Source: Blastopirellula marina (lineage in GTDB: Bacteria > Planctomycetota > Planctomycetia > Pirellulales > Pirellulaceae). Taken from it: DNA of 64,000 nt. Of the stretch, positions 35,646-45,126 are shown one piece after another. Under the pieces are notes generated by a model. That model was given only the letters and a program-made list of their open reading frames with translations, was not told where the DNA came from and searched no databases. Each line of letters starts with the position of its first letter. Position 1 is the first letter of the stretch. Where the stretch lies: positions 186,001 through 250,000 of the forward strand of contig NZ_PUHY01000014.1 in the NCBI RefSeq assembly GCF_002967765.1, in the 5' to 3' direction. Both the position numbers and the translations under genes were made by a program.

Positions 35646-36621
35646 CACTTTGCTGGTTTGGTAACGAGTTCCCCTTTGACAAGTAGTCGGCATAGTTCGA
35701 CGCGTTGGTGAACTCCGGCCGGTAACTCTGCATGTTGATTCCCGGCTTCAGCTGCATCGATTGAGGGGCCCGACTCTGAAAGGGCCCCGCGTTATTAATG
35801 GCCTGTTGCTGCTGCATTAGCGGACGCGAAGTTCGCTCGATCTTCGGGGCCACATTCTGAGTCGGGTAGGCTGCTGCATTAGGCTGACTCGGTGCTTGGG
35901 CTGGCAATGACGAATTGCGCAGTCGGCCTTCGACCGATGTTGGCAACGAAATCGTCGTAGTTCGTAACTGCGATCCACTTGGCTGCATGTTGCTGTGAGT
36001 GTTCATCACTGGATACGAGTTGCGCTGATAGTTGACCTGAGCGACTTCTGGCGGAAGGAAATCGCTGGGGCTCGGTGCCGTTTGCTGCGGATATTGCTGC
36101 GTAGGTTGTTTGACAATGCCTGGCAGCGGCTGCTGGGTTTGTTCCCCCATTAGCACTTGGCCTGCGGTGGTTCGGAAAAACGGAGCGAGAATGATTTCTT
36201 TCTGTTCTCCGCCAACTCGATCCCAAGGAACCCAGAAGCTGTACGAGTGTCCCAGCTTCGACATGCTGTAATGACTCTGCAGCTTATCTGGCTCGAAGAC
36301 GAACTTGCGATCGGGACGTTCTGGGTCCGATCCTTCGGGACCCGATTCATCGTAACCGTAGACCGTTAGTTGACCTTCCACACGCACCGGACGATTCGAT
36401 TCGTCGTAGAAGTGGACCCGTCCGCCAAAGCCGCGAATCGGAGGATCGTTGGGGTTATACCGTACCGTGTCCTTCCAGTTGACGACCATCTTAATGGGCA
36501 TCTTGTATTCTGGTTCATCCGATTCCCACGGCATCTTTGGCATCTTGCCGACCGAAGCACATCCGCTGGCCGAGACGATAGTCAGGCAAAACAAACTGAT
36601 CGCGATGGTGAAGCGTCGCAT
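35488..36621 (-). CDS. Lipoprotein downstream of the T2SS secretin
   Basis: The 377-aa protein has a lipoprotein signal with Cys21 in the lipobox VSASGC. The first ~140 residues look folded and beta-rich: VVNWKDTVRYNPNDPPIRGFGGRVHFYD and VRVEGQLTVYGYD, then a block ending with FWVPWDRVGG. The rest is Gln/Pro/Ser-rich and probably disordered. It follows the secretin by 33 bp with AAGGAG before the ATG, so it probably belongs to the T2SS transcript and could be a pilotin-like or accessory lipoprotein; no family supports that. The final ~52 residues are encoded antisense to the BON gene, so the true end of the folded protein may lie earlier. Confidence 0.75.
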   Translation of the reverse strand: MRRFTIAISLFCLTIVSASGCASVGKMPKMPWESDEPEYKMPIKMVVNWKDTVRYNPNDPPIRGFGGRVHFYDESNRPVRVEGQLTVYGYDESGPEGSDPERPDRKFVFEPDKLQSHYSMSKLGHSYSFWVPWDRVGGEQKEIILAPFFRTTAGQVLMGEQTQQPLPGIVKQPTQQYPQQTAPSPSDFLPPEVAQVNYQRNSYPVMNTHSNMQPSGSQLRTTTISLPTSVEGRLRNSSLPAQAPSQPNAAAYPTQNVAPKIERTSRPLMQQQQAINNAGPFQSRAPQSMQLKPGINMQSYRPEFTNASNYADYLSKGNSLPNQQSVTYPLGSVPGQQPGFQPQTPQAQATQIGPRGQNHLVMPQSPSPWPHGLPQSR

Positions 36622-36654
36622 AATGGTGTTTCTCCTTTTGTCTTCCCAATGGCA

Positions 36655-39600
36655 CTAGCGAACCGGCTGTTGTTGCGGAGCCTGTGGGGCGTAATAGCCC
36701 TGTTGTGGCTGAGCTTGCGGTGGCGTATTTGGATAGAAGCCTTGCTGGTAGCCAACAGGCCGGACCCCAGCTGCTTCCAGGTTCACTGGACGCAGCGGCG
36801 AGCCGTTTGGTTGTTGGATACTGGGAAAGTTCGTCTGCGGAGTGCCTTGCAGCGGCATGTTCGGCTGCGGCAAGGTTTCCGGGAATGGAATCACTGGGTT
36901 CTGTGGACCGGCCGGTGGCATTTGGTACAGCGGTGGCACGATCTCTGGGAAGCCCGTTGGGTTTTCATCAGGGTTGATCGCCATGATTCCAGAATCCATT
37001 GGCATCGACGGGTCGATACCAGACAAGGCGTCCGTACCATACAAGTTGGCGACGTCGGCCAAGCACCAGCTCATGCGGCACATCTCTTGCTCCTTCAGGT
37101 AGTTCGCGTCGGCTTCCGTGCGTACCACGATCGGAGTGATGATGATCAACAGCTCGCTTCGCTGCGAGTTGTAGCGATCGTAGCGGAAGAGGCGACCCAA
37201 GAGCGGGATGTCACCAATCAGCGGAACCTGACGATTTTCGACTTCGACCGAGTTGTTAATCAAACCACCGAAGACAATTGTTTGACCGGAGCGAGCACTG
37301 ACCACGGCGGTTGCCGTTTGCGTGTCGATTCGTGGCGAGCGAATTACGTCACCGTTCTGGTTGATCGAAACTGGCACGCCGTCCGCATCGGAGCCGGTCG
37401 CCGAACGCTCTGCTTGAAGAGCCATCACGACCATCCCATCTGGGCTGACGCGTGGTGTCACGCTCAGGATGATACCGGTGTTGATCAGCTCGGTCGAGTT
37501 GATCGTACCGTTGTTGGTTTGCTGGGTCGACGTGATATAGGGAACACGCTGACCAACCTGAATGAAGCCAGGCTGATTGTCCATCGTTTGAATATGTGGA
37601 CGAGCCAAGACTTCCAAACGGCTTTCTTGTTCCAATGCTCGGACTAGCACGCTCACCGATTCGCTGGCGGCTGAGAAGACAAAACCACCATAACCGAGGT
37701 CGCTGCTGCTGCGGCCCAGGGCGAAGTTGGTAAGACCCTGCGATCCAACGGCACTTGCCGTGGCGAGGCTCGCGGCACTCGAGCTATTGCCAAGTGGCTG
37801 ATTGTTGAAGTTGAAACCAGGGACTGAGGTGCCACTGGAAACAACGCTACGGTCGAACAGTAGCGAGTCTTGCAAGCCAAGTTCGATGCCGAACTCTTCG
37901 GTGTCATTTAAGCGAACGTCCGCGATCAGCACTTGCAGCATCACCATGGGTGGGCGTGCATCCAACTCACGGATGATCTCGAGCACTTGGTCAAAGTATT
38001 GCGGTGTGGCACTAATGATCAGGCTATTGCTGAACAGTTCCGGCACCACGATCACATCTCGCACCAATTGCTGGAACGGGCTGACCACAGAAGGATCGAG
38101 CGTTTGCAGCTGACGTTGTTCGTCCAAAAGGGCGGTTAACGATTCGGCCACCATGTCGGCTCGAGCGTTCAGCAGGCGAACCACCGTGCTCTTACGTTCC
38201 GTTGCTTCATCTTGATCCAAGCGAAGTAAGATCGCTTCGACCACGGTTAGGGCAGCCGACGAACCGGAAGCAATGATGCTGTTCGTTCGTGTATCAACGG
38301 TGAAGTTAAGCGGGATGAGACTCGATTCGCCTGCTCCACCCGCACCACCTGCGGCCGCGAAGAAGGGGTTGGCTTGCTGAGCCTGGCTGTTCGCCGATTG
38401 AACGGTCTGGAACAGTTCGTTCAACATGTTCGACAACTGTGTGGCGTCGCCATTGACGATCGTGAAGACTTTGATCTGCGATTCGGCCGATGGCTGTGAA
38501 TCGAGATGCTTCACGACGGCTAAGACCAAGGCCATGCTGTTTTCCGGAGCCCGAATAATCAGGCTGTTCGAGCGGGTATCGGCAGTGACCTGAACTTCGT
38601 TCAAGATACCTGATCGCAGAATCTGCTTATCACTAGCATCCAAGGTCATGAAGGTCAGCATCGCCGCACGAACCTGGGCGCTGGTCTGGTTCTGCTGCTG
38701 ACCACCGGTACCGGTCGAGACACCTGTGATCGCCTCTTGCAGGATCGGAGCCAGGTCTTCCGCGACGGAGTTGCGAAGCTGGACGATTTCCAATTGGAGA
38801 GTCGATTCGCTTTTAGGAACGTCGATCTGCTTGATCAATGCTTCGATCTCGACCATGTCACGTGGACTGGCGGAGACAATCAAGGCATTGCTGCGGACAT
38901 CGGACGAGACGCGAACGCGTGTACCCAGGGCAGTCGGTTCTGCGTAAAACTCCGACAGCTTGGTTTGTGCTTCTGCCGCCGATAGGTAGGACAGCAGGAA
39001 GACACGCATCGACTTGGAAGGACCGACTGGCGTATCAAGCTTGTCGATCAATTCCATGATACCCTCAACGCTTTGTTCGCGACCGATCAAGAGAATTGCG
39101 TTGGGTTTGTTCAACGCAACGATGCTCACCTGGCCGTAGCGGGTGTTGAGCATGCTCTCGTACAGTTCATTGATCATTGTGGCGACGGCTTCGCTGTTGG
39201 CGTGCAGCAGTTCGCGAACTTCGATGACCGGACGCGTCTCGACGCTCAGTTTTTCGATATCGTTGATGATTCGCGTGATGCGGGCGACATCCCGAGCATG
39301 ACCACGAACAACGATGACATCCAAACCTTCCAGGAATTCGATTTGAACAGGACCGATCAAACCGCCATCTTCTTCGGGGGTGATCGTGAACTGCGGATTG
39401 TTAGGATCAGCTTCGGCGGGAATATCGATTGGGCCTTGGCCGCTTGGCTGGCCGATGATCTGGGCTGCGTTGTCTTCATCGTCAGCAGTCGCTTCTGGCG
39501 ATTCTGGCTGGAAGATCATTGCTGCCATGTCGCCACTCCAACGCAGCGTCTTTTTATCGGCGACACCCTTAAGGGCTTCAAAGACTTGGCGTTTGGCCAG

Positions 39601-40398
39601 GCTGTTTTCTACGTCTTTCAACGGATCGAGGGCCTTGGCAACGTCTGCGCGATCGGCGTTGCGGAAGGCAACCAGCGACGTTCGAAACGCATCGCTATGC
39701 GAAGGCGTGTCCATCGCCCGGATCACTTCGCCCCAGCTACGAGCGGCATCTTGATCGCCACGAAGAATCGCGGTGTTGTCATTGCGATAAACTTGCAGAC
39801 TGACCTTCTTAGCGGTATTGGTTGGCAGGGTCATGATCACCAACGCACCCTCGGCCGAGTAGCTGACGGGAATTCGCTTGCCGACTAGTTTGTTGATGCC
39901 TGATTCGAGACCTTCACCTTGCAGGTTCTTCAGCTGGATCTCAAGCTCCAGCATGCCATCCCCCAGGTCCTTGGTGCGTTGGTATTTAGCGGTCTGCGAT
40001 GTCGCCTTGGTGGTGGGCTTTTGTGGTTGCGGGCGAACTCGAACTTCGGCTTGCTCCAGCATCGTTGGCTGCGGAGTTTCTGCTGGCGAAGCGACTTGAT
40101 AGCCCGAACGATTGACGAATTCAGCGATCTGCTGCTGCGTAGCTGCAGGCGCCGAGACAATCATTTGGCTATTCGATTTGTCCATGCTGATCGAGACGCC
40201 CGACTTGCCGTCGAACAACTGCTTGAGCACATTGGACAAGTTGTCCAACTTCTCAGGAGCGATTCGATATGCCTGGATCTGGGCATCCTGTATGGGCGTT
40301 TGGGCCCAGGCGGGAACGCACAGTAGGCTGCTTAGCACCACGACGATTGTGTGGGCAAGAGTTCGAGCCATAAAACTTTGATCGTTGGGGGTGATCAT
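36655..40398 (-). CDS. gspD: Type II secretion system secretin, unusually long
   Basis: The 1247-aa protein has a signal peptide (cut near PAWA-QTP). A long series of secretin N-domains follows, with repeated SNSLIIRAP/SNALIVSAS-type motifs at the ends of units. The C-terminal secretin barrel lies around residues 860-1125 (VLARPHIQTMDNQPGFIQVGQRVPYI, TGIILSVTPRV, IVFGGLINN, PLIGDIPLLGRLFRYD, LLIIITPIVV), and a Pro/Gln-rich tail of about 110 residues ends the protein. GspD is usually near 650 aa, so the periplasmic part is much enlarged. GAGGA before the ATG supports the start. It lies after the platform genes but behind a terminator. Confidence 0.95.
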   Translation of the reverse strand: MITPNDQSFMARTLAHTIVVVLSSLLCVPAWAQTPIQDAQIQAYRIAPEKLDNLSNVLKQLFDGKSGVSISMDKSNSQMIVSAPAATQQQIAEFVNRSGYQVASPAETPQPTMLEQAEVRVRPQPQKPTTKATSQTAKYQRTKDLGDGMLELEIQLKNLQGEGLESGINKLVGKRIPVSYSAEGALVIMTLPTNTAKKVSLQVYRNDNTAILRGDQDAARSWGEVIRAMDTPSHSDAFRTSLVAFRNADRADVAKALDPLKDVENSLAKRQVFEALKGVADKKTLRWSGDMAAMIFQPESPEATADDEDNAAQIIGQPSGQGPIDIPAEADPNNPQFTITPEEDGGLIGPVQIEFLEGLDVIVVRGHARDVARITRIINDIEKLSVETRPVIEVRELLHANSEAVATMINELYESMLNTRYGQVSIVALNKPNAILLIGREQSVEGIMELIDKLDTPVGPSKSMRVFLLSYLSAAEAQTKLSEFYAEPTALGTRVRVSSDVRSNALIVSASPRDMVEIEALIKQIDVPKSESTLQLEIVQLRNSVAEDLAPILQEAITGVSTGTGGQQQNQTSAQVRAAMLTFMTLDASDKQILRSGILNEVQVTADTRSNSLIIRAPENSMALVLAVVKHLDSQPSAESQIKVFTIVNGDATQLSNMLNELFQTVQSANSQAQQANPFFAAAGGAGGAGESSLIPLNFTVDTRTNSIIASGSSAALTVVEAILLRLDQDEATERKSTVVRLLNARADMVAESLTALLDEQRQLQTLDPSVVSPFQQLVRDVIVVPELFSNSLIISATPQYFDQVLEIIRELDARPPMVMLQVLIADVRLNDTEEFGIELGLQDSLLFDRSVVSSGTSVPGFNFNNQPLGNSSSAASLATASAVGSQGLTNFALGRSSSDLGYGGFVFSAASESVSVLVRALEQESRLEVLARPHIQTMDNQPGFIQVGQRVPYITSTQQTNNGTINSTELINTGIILSVTPRVSPDGMVVMALQAERSATGSDADGVPVSINQNGDVIRSPRIDTQTATAVVSARSGQTIVFGGLINNSVEVENRQVPLIGDIPLLGRLFRYDRYNSQRSELLIIITPIVVRTEADANYLKEQEMCRMSWCLADVANLYGTDALSGIDPSMPMDSGIMAINPDENPTGFPEIVPPLYQMPPAGPQNPVIPFPETLPQPNMPLQGTPQTNFPSIQQPNGSPLRPVNLEAAGVRPVGYQQGFYPNTPPQAQPQQGYYAPQAPQQQPVR

Positions 40399-40478
40399 CC
40401 GTTGTCCTCACTTCCATGGCGCAGCTGAAGTTAGCTGGATTACCGCGCACCTCGCACTACTTGGAATATTCGGAAGGT

Positions 40479-40510
40479 GGGGATTAACCCCTACACCGAT
40501 TTCAATCGGT
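40479..40510. promoter_or_regulatory. Two small palindromes in the gspD leader
   Basis: GGGG-attaa-CCCC (40479-40491) and ACCGATT-tc-AATCGGT (40495-40510) lie side by side in the 250-bp gap before gspD, about 80-110 bp upstream of its start codon. Together with the terminator at 40574-40601 they suggest that gspD has its own promoter and control. Confidence 0.35.
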
Positions 40511-40573
40511 ACAGCCGACAAATATTCGCGCCATGTTAGACTTTGACGCCTGGAGAAGGGCCGTAGAAACAAA

Positions 40574-40601
40574 AAGAGCCCGCAGCTAGCTGCGGGCTCT
40601 T
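40574..40601 (-). terminator. Strong terminator between the platform genes and gspD
   Basis: AAGAGCCCGCAGCT (40574-40587) and AGCTGCGGGCTCTT (40588-40601) form a perfect 28-bp palindrome. On the minus strand it is followed by TTTTGTTT. It sits about 50 bp after the stop of the PilO/GspC-like gene, inside the T2SS cluster. Confidence 0.85.
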
Positions 40602-40648
40602 GGTTATTCGACAGAAATTGGATGTCGAATCGTGTTTCGAATGAAGTT

Positions 40649-41830
40649 TTACGAAGGCCCCATCGGCAGGGCATCGGCCACGGGTTGACCGATGGAAAGC
40701 AAACGAAGATCTCCTTCGATCTCGATCACAACTTCTCGGTCGCGAACGTCAATCACCTTGCCTTTGAGTGTCCCAATCGTGAACGTTTCGCCGGGTGCGA
40801 GTCGCATTTGGCGATTCTTAGGGCGGTTGTTCAACCAAGCTCGCGGCTCGCCACCCACGGTGACGGTACCAGTGAGATAGGTGTACTTCGCTTCATCGAA
40901 CGACGGTGGACGCTCCCGGGGCGGTTCGACTGGGGCAGGTTCCTTGACGTTGATCACCAGTTCCTGAGTTGTCGACTTCGCAGGGGTTCGATTATCGCGT
41001 GCTTCGATGGTGACCTTATATTCACCCAGTTCCGCCGGCGTCCAATTCAACGAACCACTTTCACTAAGTTCGAGCCCTTCAGGAAATTCCTTACCCAGGT
41101 AGAAACTGACTTTGTCGTCCTTGTCCGGATCGCTAGCACTCACGCGATACTTAAACGAATTGCCTCGCTCGGCTTCGACCTGAGTTTTCGACGTAAATAG
41201 CGGCGGCTTGTTCGCTGGCGAGAAGAGATTGCGAGTGGTGATCTTGTCGATGTAGTCCTTCACGTTACCGTGAGTCAGCTGATTGAGACGAACGTCGTCC
41301 GGGTTAGGAACTTCAGCGGCTCCATCCACGCTGAGCACGGCGACATCCATCGAGATGTCGAGCTTGTCGCTCGTCTTTGACGGATGAATTGACAGCTTGG
41401 TGAACTTGTGCAGCACGTTGAACGAGTAGAACTCGTAAGTGAACTGAACCAATTCTTCCAAGGTTGCTTTGCCTGAGAGGTTGAAGCTGTGCTGACCATG
41501 ATTGCCAGCCCGGCGGAAGTTGTTCGGTTTGACACTCACGTTGCTGAAACCGTTCGCCTCAAGCGTGTCACGCAAGCGATCTTGGTAGAAAGCTTGACTC
41601 GCACGAACACTTTCCGGCAAGGCATGCTTCTGGTAGGTATCCAAACGCTGTAGCGCTTGATTTGCCTTCGCCTCGCTGAATTCCTCTTCTTTGAGGGCTT
41701 TCGCAAGCGCGTCGATTTGGCGATCTCGGTGCTTGATCGCGCTGAAGTACTGATTCATGAAGTAGTAGCCACCAACGCCCAACACCAGGACGCCAACCAG
41801 GATGGCTAGAAATCGTTCGCGTTGGCTCAT
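40649..41830 (-). CDS. PilO/GspM-like platform protein with Ig-like and GspC/PilP-like domains
   Basis: The 393-aa protein has a short cytoplasmic end, one transmembrane helix (about residues 8-24) and a coiled coil to ~85. A PilO/GspM-like ferredoxin-type domain (about 88-175) follows. Then comes TTRNLFSP (198-205), typical of GspC/PilP just before the homology region, an Ig-like or cadherin-type insert (about 215-297, with SGSLNWTPAELGEYKVTIEA), and a C-terminal GspC/PilP-like beta domain (about 315-386: LTGTVTVGGEPRAWL, APGETFTIGTLKGKVI). It would join the inner-membrane platform to the secretin. No separate gspC was found. It overlaps the upstream PilM-like gene by ATGA. Confidence 0.75.
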   Translation of the reverse strand: MSQRERFLAILVGVLVLGVGGYYFMNQYFSAIKHRDRQIDALAKALKEEEFSEAKANQALQRLDTYQKHALPESVRASQAFYQDRLRDTLEANGFSNVSVKPNNFRRAGNHGQHSFNLSGKATLEELVQFTYEFYSFNVLHKFTKLSIHPSKTSDKLDISMDVAVLSVDGAAEVPNPDDVRLNQLTHGNVKDYIDKITTRNLFSPANKPPLFTSKTQVEAERGNSFKYRVSASDPDKDDKVSFYLGKEFPEGLELSESGSLNWTPAELGEYKVTIEARDNRTPAKSTTQELVINVKEPAPVEPPRERPPSFDEAKYTYLTGTVTVGGEPRAWLNNRPKNRQMRLAPGETFTIGTLKGKVIDVRDREVVIEIEGDLRLLSIGQPVADALPMGPS

Positions 41831-43476
41831 GACTGGTCCTGCTGATTGCTGATGTTCGTGTCGGCCGTGTCAGTAGCCGGCGAAGGATTTTCTTCTGGGG
41901 CGATTTGGTTTGCTTCTTCGGTGCTGACTGCCTCGGTCTCTCCTTCGGTTGTGTCTTCAGGAGAAGCTTCTTCGGACTCAGCGGTTTCGGCTTCTTCTTT
42001 TGCCGAAGCGACCGCTTGCGGAGCAAACCGATCCGATTCGTCATCGATCACGGTGATGCTCTCCAGAAAACTCCAGCGATAAACACCGCCTGCATATTCT
42101 TCGTACTTGCTCTCACGACCTTGGATTTGGTGATAGTCATCTCGCAGACTACCTTCCAGCTTGGCGATTACCGATTGATCCGAAACGTAGCCATCGAACG
42201 AGATCGTTCCCCCGGCATCATTACGGGTTCCCATATGCATCTGCTTGATGATCGCTTCATCGGCGGGCGGCATCTTGTCGGAAAGTCGGTATAACTCGTC
42301 GAGCCACTGCACGTCGGCGGCAACCCAGCGGTCGATCTCGCCGATCTGTTCTTCGATTTTGAGAAGTGGTTCGTTGGACTTCTTCATCTTCGCGATTTCA
42401 GCTTTCAATCGCTCGATCTCAGCGTCCTTGGCGCCGATGCCTCCCCAGATGACATAACCAAGCACCAGTACGACACACGCTGCGGCGAGTGCCCCCAAGA
42501 CGTACGTGCGACGACGATCGGGGGGCTCAGGTTTCTTGCGAGGGTTTAGGAAATCGATCGCTGGGTGGCTGCCGGTTGAGTCGGCGAGAAGCAACCCGAT
42601 GAGGGCACCAAGCTGACCGGCCGTTTCGGGTGGCACTTCCACGGAACTGGTGACATGTTCCGCCGAGAGTGGATTAAGGAACGAGACTGACGTCTTTACG
42701 TCTCGACCAAATTCCTCCCACTGAGTCTGCGCGGTCGGTTGGCCGAGGATGACAATCTGCGAGATCGCGACGGAAGAATCCTTGGTCCGAGCGGCGAAGA
42801 TCGTACGTCGAATTTCTCCTTGTAGCGCCTTCACGAACTCTTCGGAGCCAGGTTCGCCAGGAAGTCGCGTCGACCGGGTCATCACCACTTCGTTCTGATG
42901 AACGACGGTAAGCTCGACTCGATCGGCCAACGTTTCGATCAGCAGAAACGTTTGCCCCGCCAAGTTCGACTGGCTGGCGGCCAGGCGGGCAGCACCAAAC
43001 GGGCGAATGTAGAAGCTTTGTGGTTGAAGCTGGGCCTGACTGCACAGCTTGTGGCAGGCCTTCAACTGCTTGGCTGAAATAGCCGCGGCATGGACACGTG
43101 TCTGTCCTTCGGCCGTCATCGGAAGGCGAACGAAGTCGACCACGCCGTCATCGCCGACCGTGGCACATTCGCGGATCGCCTGGTAGCGGACGATTTCCGG
43201 AAGTTCTGCGTCGGGTACGGGAGGAACAGAAAAGATTTGCAACTCGATCGATGAGCGATTGATACCCAGAATCGCTGGTACCTTGCTCAAACCGAAGCTG
43301 GCGACTTGTTCTGTCAACAGTCGGCCCGCGCGTGCTTCAGCAGATTCGGAACCTTCGCCCGCCGCGCTCAGCGGCACCACGATCGCCTGTTCGACGGTAA
43401 TACTCGAGCCGCGTTGGCGGGCGACCACCATCCGCAGTGCTTGCGAGTCCCATTCTATTGCGAGTTTTTTAGCCAT
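41827..43476 (-). CDS. PilM+PilN-like (GspL-like) inner-membrane platform protein
   Basis: From ATG 43476 the protein has 549 aa. Residues 1-300 are an actin-like PilM/GspL cytoplasmic domain (LAIEWDSQALRMVVARQ at the start, VPAILGINRSSIELQIFSVPP, FLLIETLADRVELTVV). FLNPR (309-313), as at PilN N-termini, is followed by a transmembrane helix (about 325-345), a coiled coil (350-385) and a PilN-like periplasmic domain to ~480. The last ~70 residues are Glu/Thr/Ser-rich and likely disordered. GspL has the same layout, so GspL-like is the simplest name. It would link GspE to the platform. The frame also opens with GTG at 43494. Confidence 0.82.
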   Translation of the reverse strand: MAKKLAIEWDSQALRMVVARQRGSSITVEQAIVVPLSAAGEGSESAEARAGRLLTEQVASFGLSKVPAILGINRSSIELQIFSVPPVPDAELPEIVRYQAIRECATVGDDGVVDFVRLPMTAEGQTRVHAAAISAKQLKACHKLCSQAQLQPQSFYIRPFGAARLAASQSNLAGQTFLLIETLADRVELTVVHQNEVVMTRSTRLPGEPGSEEFVKALQGEIRRTIFAARTKDSSVAISQIVILGQPTAQTQWEEFGRDVKTSVSFLNPLSAEHVTSSVEVPPETAGQLGALIGLLLADSTGSHPAIDFLNPRKKPEPPDRRRTYVLGALAAACVVLVLGYVIWGGIGAKDAEIERLKAEIAKMKKSNEPLLKIEEQIGEIDRWVAADVQWLDELYRLSDKMPPADEAIIKQMHMGTRNDAGGTISFDGYVSDQSVIAKLEGSLRDDYHQIQGRESKYEEYAGGVYRWSFLESITVIDDESDRFAPQAVASAKEEAETAESEEASPEDTTEGETEAVSTEEANQIAPEENPSPATDTADTNISNQQDQS

Positions 43477-43539
43477 GTCTCTATTGTATTTCACTTAGGC
43501 CGATAGCGGGGGTAAAATTCGCCCGCTTGCTGGCTGAAA

Positions 43540-45126
43540 TCAGTCGATTTGTCCGTCGTCCATTCCTAATTCAACCCCGAGAACCTCCAAAGGGTGTCCC
43601 CGGCCAAGTTCGGTCAAATCACGCCAAAGCATGACCTTAGGTTGCGGTTGCGTCGCATCCAAGACGACTTCATGACGGCTGAAAGCCTTGCCGTCCTCGA
43701 AATAACCAACGACCTGAGCTCGGTAAACATCTCCACCGCCACAAATGAATGGTGACAACGTCTTCATTTGATCAAGCGTGACAAGCCCTTGCGTCAGGAT
43801 CCAAGTTTCGTGTCGTGTAATCGGGTTTTCTGGATCTGGCGTCGGGATTCGTTGTTCCAGAATCAGGCTCACGATTTCTTCATCCATACCAGGGATACCC
43901 ATCAGGATTTCGTAGGGGGCCTGGTTGATGTTGATCCGGCCAGGAATCACCGGCGACGGATTGATCGTCATGTTGTCTAGCAGTTCGGGCAGGTAGGTGC
44001 TCATCGAGATCAAATCGTCCGAGAACGGCGACTGCAGTGTACCGTTTTGCACAGGCACCGACGCACCGACCAAATCGAGAATGTTGGTGATCTGCGTTTG
44101 ACCTTGCTGGCTCAGGTCGAGTTGAACTGAGTTTACATTTTGTCCGCCACCACCGCTGTTGCCACTCGATCCGTTGGAGTTGCTTCCGTAGATTCGATAC
44201 GCACAGATGAAGTCCGCGTATTCGGCAGGGAAGATCGCAGTGATGTTGTTGTGCAGCGTCTGCAGATCTTCCTCGTTCAAGTAGATCTTCGGCTGACCGT
44301 CGGTGGCGTAGTTCTTTTCCATGCTGACCAGGGTCAGATAGGAAGACCAGCCGAGGTCAGGTACCAAAGACAACATCTCGGTCTCGGCTTGGTCCATGTT
44401 GGGGCTGGTTGCCCACTCGTGCTCGTCGACCTGGCCGTTGCGATTAGTATCGCGTCCGAACAAAAGCTCCGGCACGACACCTTTGACCAGAAGTAATTCT
44501 TCGACCGTTTCGAGCGGGCCATTCTTTGGGTTGTAAGGGGTATCAAGCGTGTTGTAGTATTCGAATTCCGCTCCGAAGTCGCGAGGTTCGTCGTCTTCGT
44601 CTAGGTAGTCGAGAATACAATCGGCGATGTCTTCCGTCATGCCTGGCAACGCCAGTAGAAGCGTCTTGCCGGCGCCTTCCGACTGTTGTTCCATCATGAG
44701 CAAAGCGTTCAGATTAACGCGTGCGGACTCGTCTTCCAGCCCGAACCGAATTCCTTCGATCGAACCATCCGCATTCAACGCAGGAGCAAGGATCGAAAAA
44801 CGCCCGCGCGATTCGGCATCGGGGTCTGGATGAACCAATATTCCCCGCATGAGATCCGGGTTGTCGTAGATTCCTCCTTGCTCTTCGATCAACTCCTGCT
44901 CTTGCTCCAGGAAGACCGACAACATCGCCACGCCGCTCTCCGCGACATTGCGTGCTTGGATCTGGCGACCCGTAAGATGCGCGGCCTTGTTCTCGATGAA
45001 CATGAGCTCGGTGAACGCGAACGCCGACAGCGTGATCATGACGACGACGACCAGCACCACAAACAAGATGGCACCGCGTTTACGGCGTACGTGTCGGTTT
45101 AACTGGGAAGGATGACGATGGGTCAT
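43540..45126 (-). CDS. gspK: Type II secretion minor pseudopilin GspK
   Basis: The 528-aa protein has the GspK layout: a basic N-terminus with a prepilin-like segment (RRKRGAILFVVLVVVVMITLSAFAFTEL) lacking the Glu at +5, as is normal for GspK, then a large soluble domain. SARVNLNALL and a helix-hairpin-helix-like region (LALPGMTEDIADCILDYLDEDDEP) are typical, with a second one near RININQAPYEILMGIPGMDEEI. GspK caps the pseudopilus tip with GspI and GspJ. It overlaps gspJ by ATGA. An acidic, calcium-loop-like DTNRNGQVDEHEW is present near residue 230. Confidence 0.92.
   Translation of the reverse strand: MTHRHPSQLNRHVRRKRGAILFVVLVVVVMITLSAFAFTELMFIENKAAHLTGRQIQARNVAESGVAMLSVFLEQEQELIEEQGGIYDNPDLMRGILVHPDPDAESRGRFSILAPALNADGSIEGIRFGLEDESARVNLNALLMMEQQSEGAGKTLLLALPGMTEDIADCILDYLDEDDEPRDFGAEFEYYNTLDTPYNPKNGPLETVEELLLVKGVVPELLFGRDTNRNGQVDEHEWATSPNMDQAETEMLSLVPDLGWSSYLTLVSMEKNYATDGQPKIYLNEEDLQTLHNNITAIFPAEYADFICAYRIYGSNSNGSSGNSGGGGQNVNSVQLDLSQQGQTQITNILDLVGASVPVQNGTLQSPFSDDLISMSTYLPELLDNMTINPSPVIPGRININQAPYEILMGIPGMDEEIVSLILEQRIPTPDPENPITRHETWILTQGLVTLDQMKTLSPFICGGGDVYRAQVVGYFEDGKAFSRHEVVLDATQPQPKVMLWRDLTELGRGHPLEVLGVELGMDDGQID

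Noticed and set aside
36370-37647. Long plus-strand frame (425 codons) over the lipoprotein start and the 3' part of gspD
   Set aside because: It is antisense to conserved secretin-barrel codons, is rich in Arg, His and Trp with no family-like motif, and has no Shine-Dalgarno.
39073-39888. Plus-strand frame of 271 codons
   Set aside because: Antisense to the gspD N-domains; the repeated N-domain motifs on the minus strand are clearly the coding sense.
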